From positions 434,001 through 498,000 of the forward strand of contig BLSF01000029.1 in the NCBI GenBank assembly GCA_012862575.1: a DNA stretch of 64,000 nucleotides. The letters are read 5' to 3'. The stretch is from Parietichytrium sp. I65-24A (taxonomy: Eukaryota; Sar; Bigyra; Thraustochytrida; Thraustochytriidae). The notes beneath the pieces are model-generated. The model searched no databases, was not told the DNA's origin, and was given only the letters and a program-made list of their open reading frames with translations. The translations under genes were made by a program, and so were the position numbers. Below, piece by piece: positions 62,501-64,000 of the stretch (position 1 is its first letter; every line of letters starts with the position of its first letter).

Positions 62501-64000
62501 AGCATCTTGTCTTGTCCAGCGTATTGATGAGCTTGTCGATTTGGGTTTTGAACTTGGAGATTACCGACTTGTTGACCGCTCTGGCAGTCTTGCGAGCATT
62601 GGTGAGCTGGGCGCTCTGAGTTTTGGGAGCGGGGTCGTCATTTGCAAACAATGCGCAAGCGAGGGAATTACTCGAGCCCAGGAACAACTCGTCCACTTCG
62701 TGTGGGACGTTGTCCAAGTTTTTGTCCAGAAATGCGCCAATTGTGTACTTGACTTCACCGGCAAAGTGCTTGACAATAAAGTTTCGGTTTGAGTCCTTTG
62801 GATGCGGAGTGGGAAAGAAGGGATGGTTCTGAAATGTTTTGTGAATGGCGCTAAGCATCTTGGAGTCATGCGATCTGACGTTCTTGCCCTCGGCATCAAT
62901 AATGCCGAGAATACCTAACTTCAAGTTGATGCTCTGTGGCTTGTCCGACGTTCCGCGCAGTAACTCCATGCACCTGATATTGTCCGTCGCGTCTACCTCG
63001 AATGCCTGGTCCAGTAAAATCCCTTCTTTCTTGAATAGCTCGGCCTCTGCTTCAAAAATCTGCTTGTAAAACGACAACTGAAGCGCTTCATTGGCGTAGT
63101 TGATCAAGAGTTGCTCAAAGTCGTTGAACGAAAAGCATTCAAATCCAAAAATATCGAGAACCCCAACGAAGTGGTGCGTTTTGGAAGAGTTGCCTAGGCT
63201 TGCCGAAATAGCTTTTATCAGCCAATCGAACAGGCGAACGTAAAGAGTTTTTACCACTCCGTCAACAGCCTCCTTCGCACCCTGCGCATCGCGTCTGGAA
63301 ATGATCTCCTCCTTCATGGCAATTCTTTTGTGCTCCACAAATAGGCCCAGAAGCTTTTTGGACTTGACACCGAGCAAACGAGATGCGATTTCCAGGGGCT
63401 CGGGGTCAGAAGGTTTGGCCACACTGCCTTCTGAAGTGGACGAGTCGTTCTGGAACTCGATGTTACCGAGATGAAGCAGTGCAGCTAAGATGCTAAAAAG
63501 CTTTCGCTGATCAACAGTGGTTTCGGAAGCTTTGGGAATCCCGACCTGGTCAAGGGCCGAGCACAGCTCCTTGTAATAAGACTTGTCGTGAGCTTCCAGT
63601 CGTTTCAAGCTCAAGCGTAGGCTCTTGTTGCGCTTGTTTGGCGCGCCTTTTCTACCTGCTACTGGTTCGATCTCGCGCTTGGTCGGCATAAGGTATTTGA
63701 AAGGGCGATCCAACATGAGATCCGCGCGGAGAGTCTTTGAGGCACCAGACACGAGGTGATAAAAGACGTGATACCCGCGTTCACCCTCGCCATGTGAAGT
63801 AATTCGCGACCTCTCCAAAAGGTAGGTTTCCACGCTGGCGCCACAGATGACCAAGGTCTTGACCCCGTTCTTCTTGGTCCGGGAAAAATGAAGTTTCATG
63901 AATTTCCCAAAGCGAGAGGAGTTGTGGTTTCGTTTCGTTGCGGCATTTCCGAAAGCTTCAAGAATCGGATTCGATTGCAAAAGCCTACGGTCGAGGTCCG
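59568..64000 (-). CDS. Unconventional myosin with PH, zinc-ribbon and PX tail modules (5' end outside window)
   Basis: 1,476 residues are visible and the frame is still open at the right edge, so the N-terminus and P-loop lie beyond. The motor domain begins at RRLLQSNPILEAFGNA with switch I NHNSSRFGK; switch II DIFGFE and the actin-binding region CFIRCVKPN follow. A single IQ-like motif (LQRIARRKL) leads to a charged single-helix or coiled-coil segment (EERKRQREEEEQ... at about 61600-61900). The tail carries a PH-like domain (about 60690-61040, LEWTQCFVTLRGFLLSYYKG), two CxxC pairs (CSEC and CHQC, about 60430-60500) and a PX-like domain (about 59920-60340, FYFAYRCVF...). Such a tail suggests a phosphoinositide-guided membrane cargo myosin. 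A PX-bearing myosin class is known in stramenopiles; placement here is tentative. Confidence 0.88.
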   Translation of the reverse strand, partial: DLDRRLLQSNPILEAFGNAATKRNHNSSRFGKFMKLHFSRTKKNGVKTLVICGASVETYLLERSRITSHGEGERGYHVFYHLVSGASKTLRADLMLDRPFKYLMPTKREIEPVAGRKGAPNKRNKSLRLSLKRLEAHDKSYYKELCSALDQVGIPKASETTVDQRKLFSILAALLHLGNIEFQNDSSTSEGSVAKPSDPEPLEIASRLLGVKSKKLLGLFVEHKRIAMKEEIISRRDAQGAKEAVDGVVKTLYVRLFDWLIKAISASLGNSSKTHHFVGVLDIFGFECFSFNDFEQLLINYANEALQLSFYKQIFEAEAELFKKEGILLDQAFEVDATDNIRCMELLRGTSDKPQSINLKLGILGIIDAEGKNVRSHDSKMLSAIHKTFQNHPFFPTPHPKDSNRNFIVKHFAGEVKYTIGAFLDKNLDNVPHEVDELFLGSSNSLACALFANDDPAPKTQSAQLTNARKTARAVNKSVISKFKTQIDKLINTLDKTRCCFIRCVKPNPLMVREDDDKWFDDEYVTHQLENLCIPQTTQVLKGGFPTRLPLFSVTENFLEALPKDATKGWQGLRRRDPSAFTKAFVHSLFLSYEVDPSTYKLGLTKVFFKTGELEKLSVLLDESSSGNGLKKERIKLYRHHFARYFWRRGFTKALAVSKFQALLSNARERNGAATVLQRIARRKLVEMRNKAELARLREEKRQREEEEQKAMLREARRKQKEQQKKLEEAERKRARDAETLALEQARLAKLAEEREKAARDATREREEAKNYRAETEKAEKAARKAEAAETRATIDRCGGKDGYLRQKERERKTLRFNPEAHIEEFETYITDEHMEAMDDGPPLERDAIDREYRQSQGADLQNLVKEIQVISKSVNKSIRKTLAASTASIRRSYVRPGSSKPGAASLEVSNLGVTISSEHVWVAKDSDPPMPRRSKKKGANNARSGRRIPKQQPGSPQRASSRLACLLGIGTNRARNSASHGSPAVNNGPLEWTQCFVTLRGFLLSYYKGSTIDPSTNKLVGVDRLGTVQIQKVRELLRFDRVENHPRLMASNREKVLDPKCIIELKHIDGSSPILQFDNIEECNHWGRALHDARALWRDEVQRMRDYEKGKLNSTAMEEYNQLLNDSLIDKKEFRRALPQQVSDEIEYAQQQVAIYGEESYDRRVMCSECRAVNHLVEEIADTITCHQCKREIYENGSVVEQLTPLLEPDVEDRQDPALESWFPYTINLDVGKLTVHQGELIRRPRYNKHTDSRQFYFAYRCVFEPSGNGKSELKYWSVDFPFQSFMRLHSMVQDELKRKKILHVRIPDFPEDKKSSPDLRESAKAQLPDLNHFMAELLNLARTERAIFRSSPMLHFFNLRANMGVSPLLPEQLKELQSSFQELQDQTRSKKTISVEHYKIYSDLMSIEHQLEAGADQDVLFNGIDLEVSDLTNQEKAFILKNSAGYLKVLRDFEKRFLLQIREYEKRDQAGLVE

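Noticed and set aside
1-64000. CRISPR arrays, insertion sequences, bacterial operons, transposase or reverse-transcriptase fragments
   Set aside because: Tandem repeats here have no spacers, no transposase or polymerase motif was seen in any long frame, and all supported genes are eukaryotic single units.

Overview
This is a window of nuclear DNA from a unicellular eukaryote. The genes are almost intron-free and well separated, and their products are plainly eukaryotic: LEO1, HBS1, CLU, a small TIM, a UBR-type N-recognin, an RCHY1/PIRH2-type E3, an unconventional myosin and a CFAP97-like ciliary protein. The few introns inferred are short (70-115 bp) with GT-AG borders. A flagellated, intron-poor heterotroph such as a stramenopile of the labyrinthulomycete/thraustochytrid type fits best; this is an inference from architecture and protein flavour, not from a search.

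Layout (left to right). 0-6 kb: a membrane-anchored tubulin-tyrosine-ligase-like protein (-). 6-11.5 kb: CLU (clustered mitochondria, +), then TIM13-like (-). 12.8-24.1 kb: a minus-strand block with HBS1 (two exons), mitochondrial acyl carrier protein, an ABCG half-transporter and a membrane-anchored subtilisin-like protease. 24.1-28.85 kb: a 4.8-kb stretch with no recognisable gene. 28.85-32.5 kb: a peroxisomal (C-terminal SKL) enoyl-CoA hydratase/isomerase (+), convergent with an ER-lumenal (C-terminal KDEL) thioredoxin-fold protein (-) whose signal peptide lies in a different frame. 32.7-33.0 kb: an assembly gap whose two flanks are near-identical copies. 34.1-35.9 kb: a two-exon, cysteine-rich type I membrane protein (+). 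36.1-39.1 kb: three tandem copies of a 129-residue LITAF-like gene (+). 39.5-41.1 kb: LEO1 (-). 43.9-53.1 kb: a CFAP97-domain protein (+), convergent with a giant single-exon UBR1-type ligase (-). 56.0-56.6 kb: about 86 perfect copies of a 7-bp repeat. 57.6-64 kb: RCHY1/PIRH2-type E3 (+), convergent with an unconventional myosin carrying PH, zinc and PX modules in its tail (-), which runs off the right edge.

The genes do not form an operon or one pathway. Themes recur: mitochondrial biogenesis (CLU, TIM13, ACP), protein turnover (UBR1, RCHY1, subtilisin), translation and transcription (HBS1, LEO1), organelle-targeted enzymes (SKL and KDEL tails) and cytoskeleton/cilium (TTL-like, CFAP97-like, myosin). 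Intergenic DNA is rich in microsatellites, 7-bp and 56-bp tandem arrays and recurring short words (AGTACTCAC, GAATTCAGAA). I found no tRNA, rRNA, transposon or CRISPR array. The least explained non-coding signal is a nested, pseudoknot-capable inverted-repeat cluster near 1365-1495.
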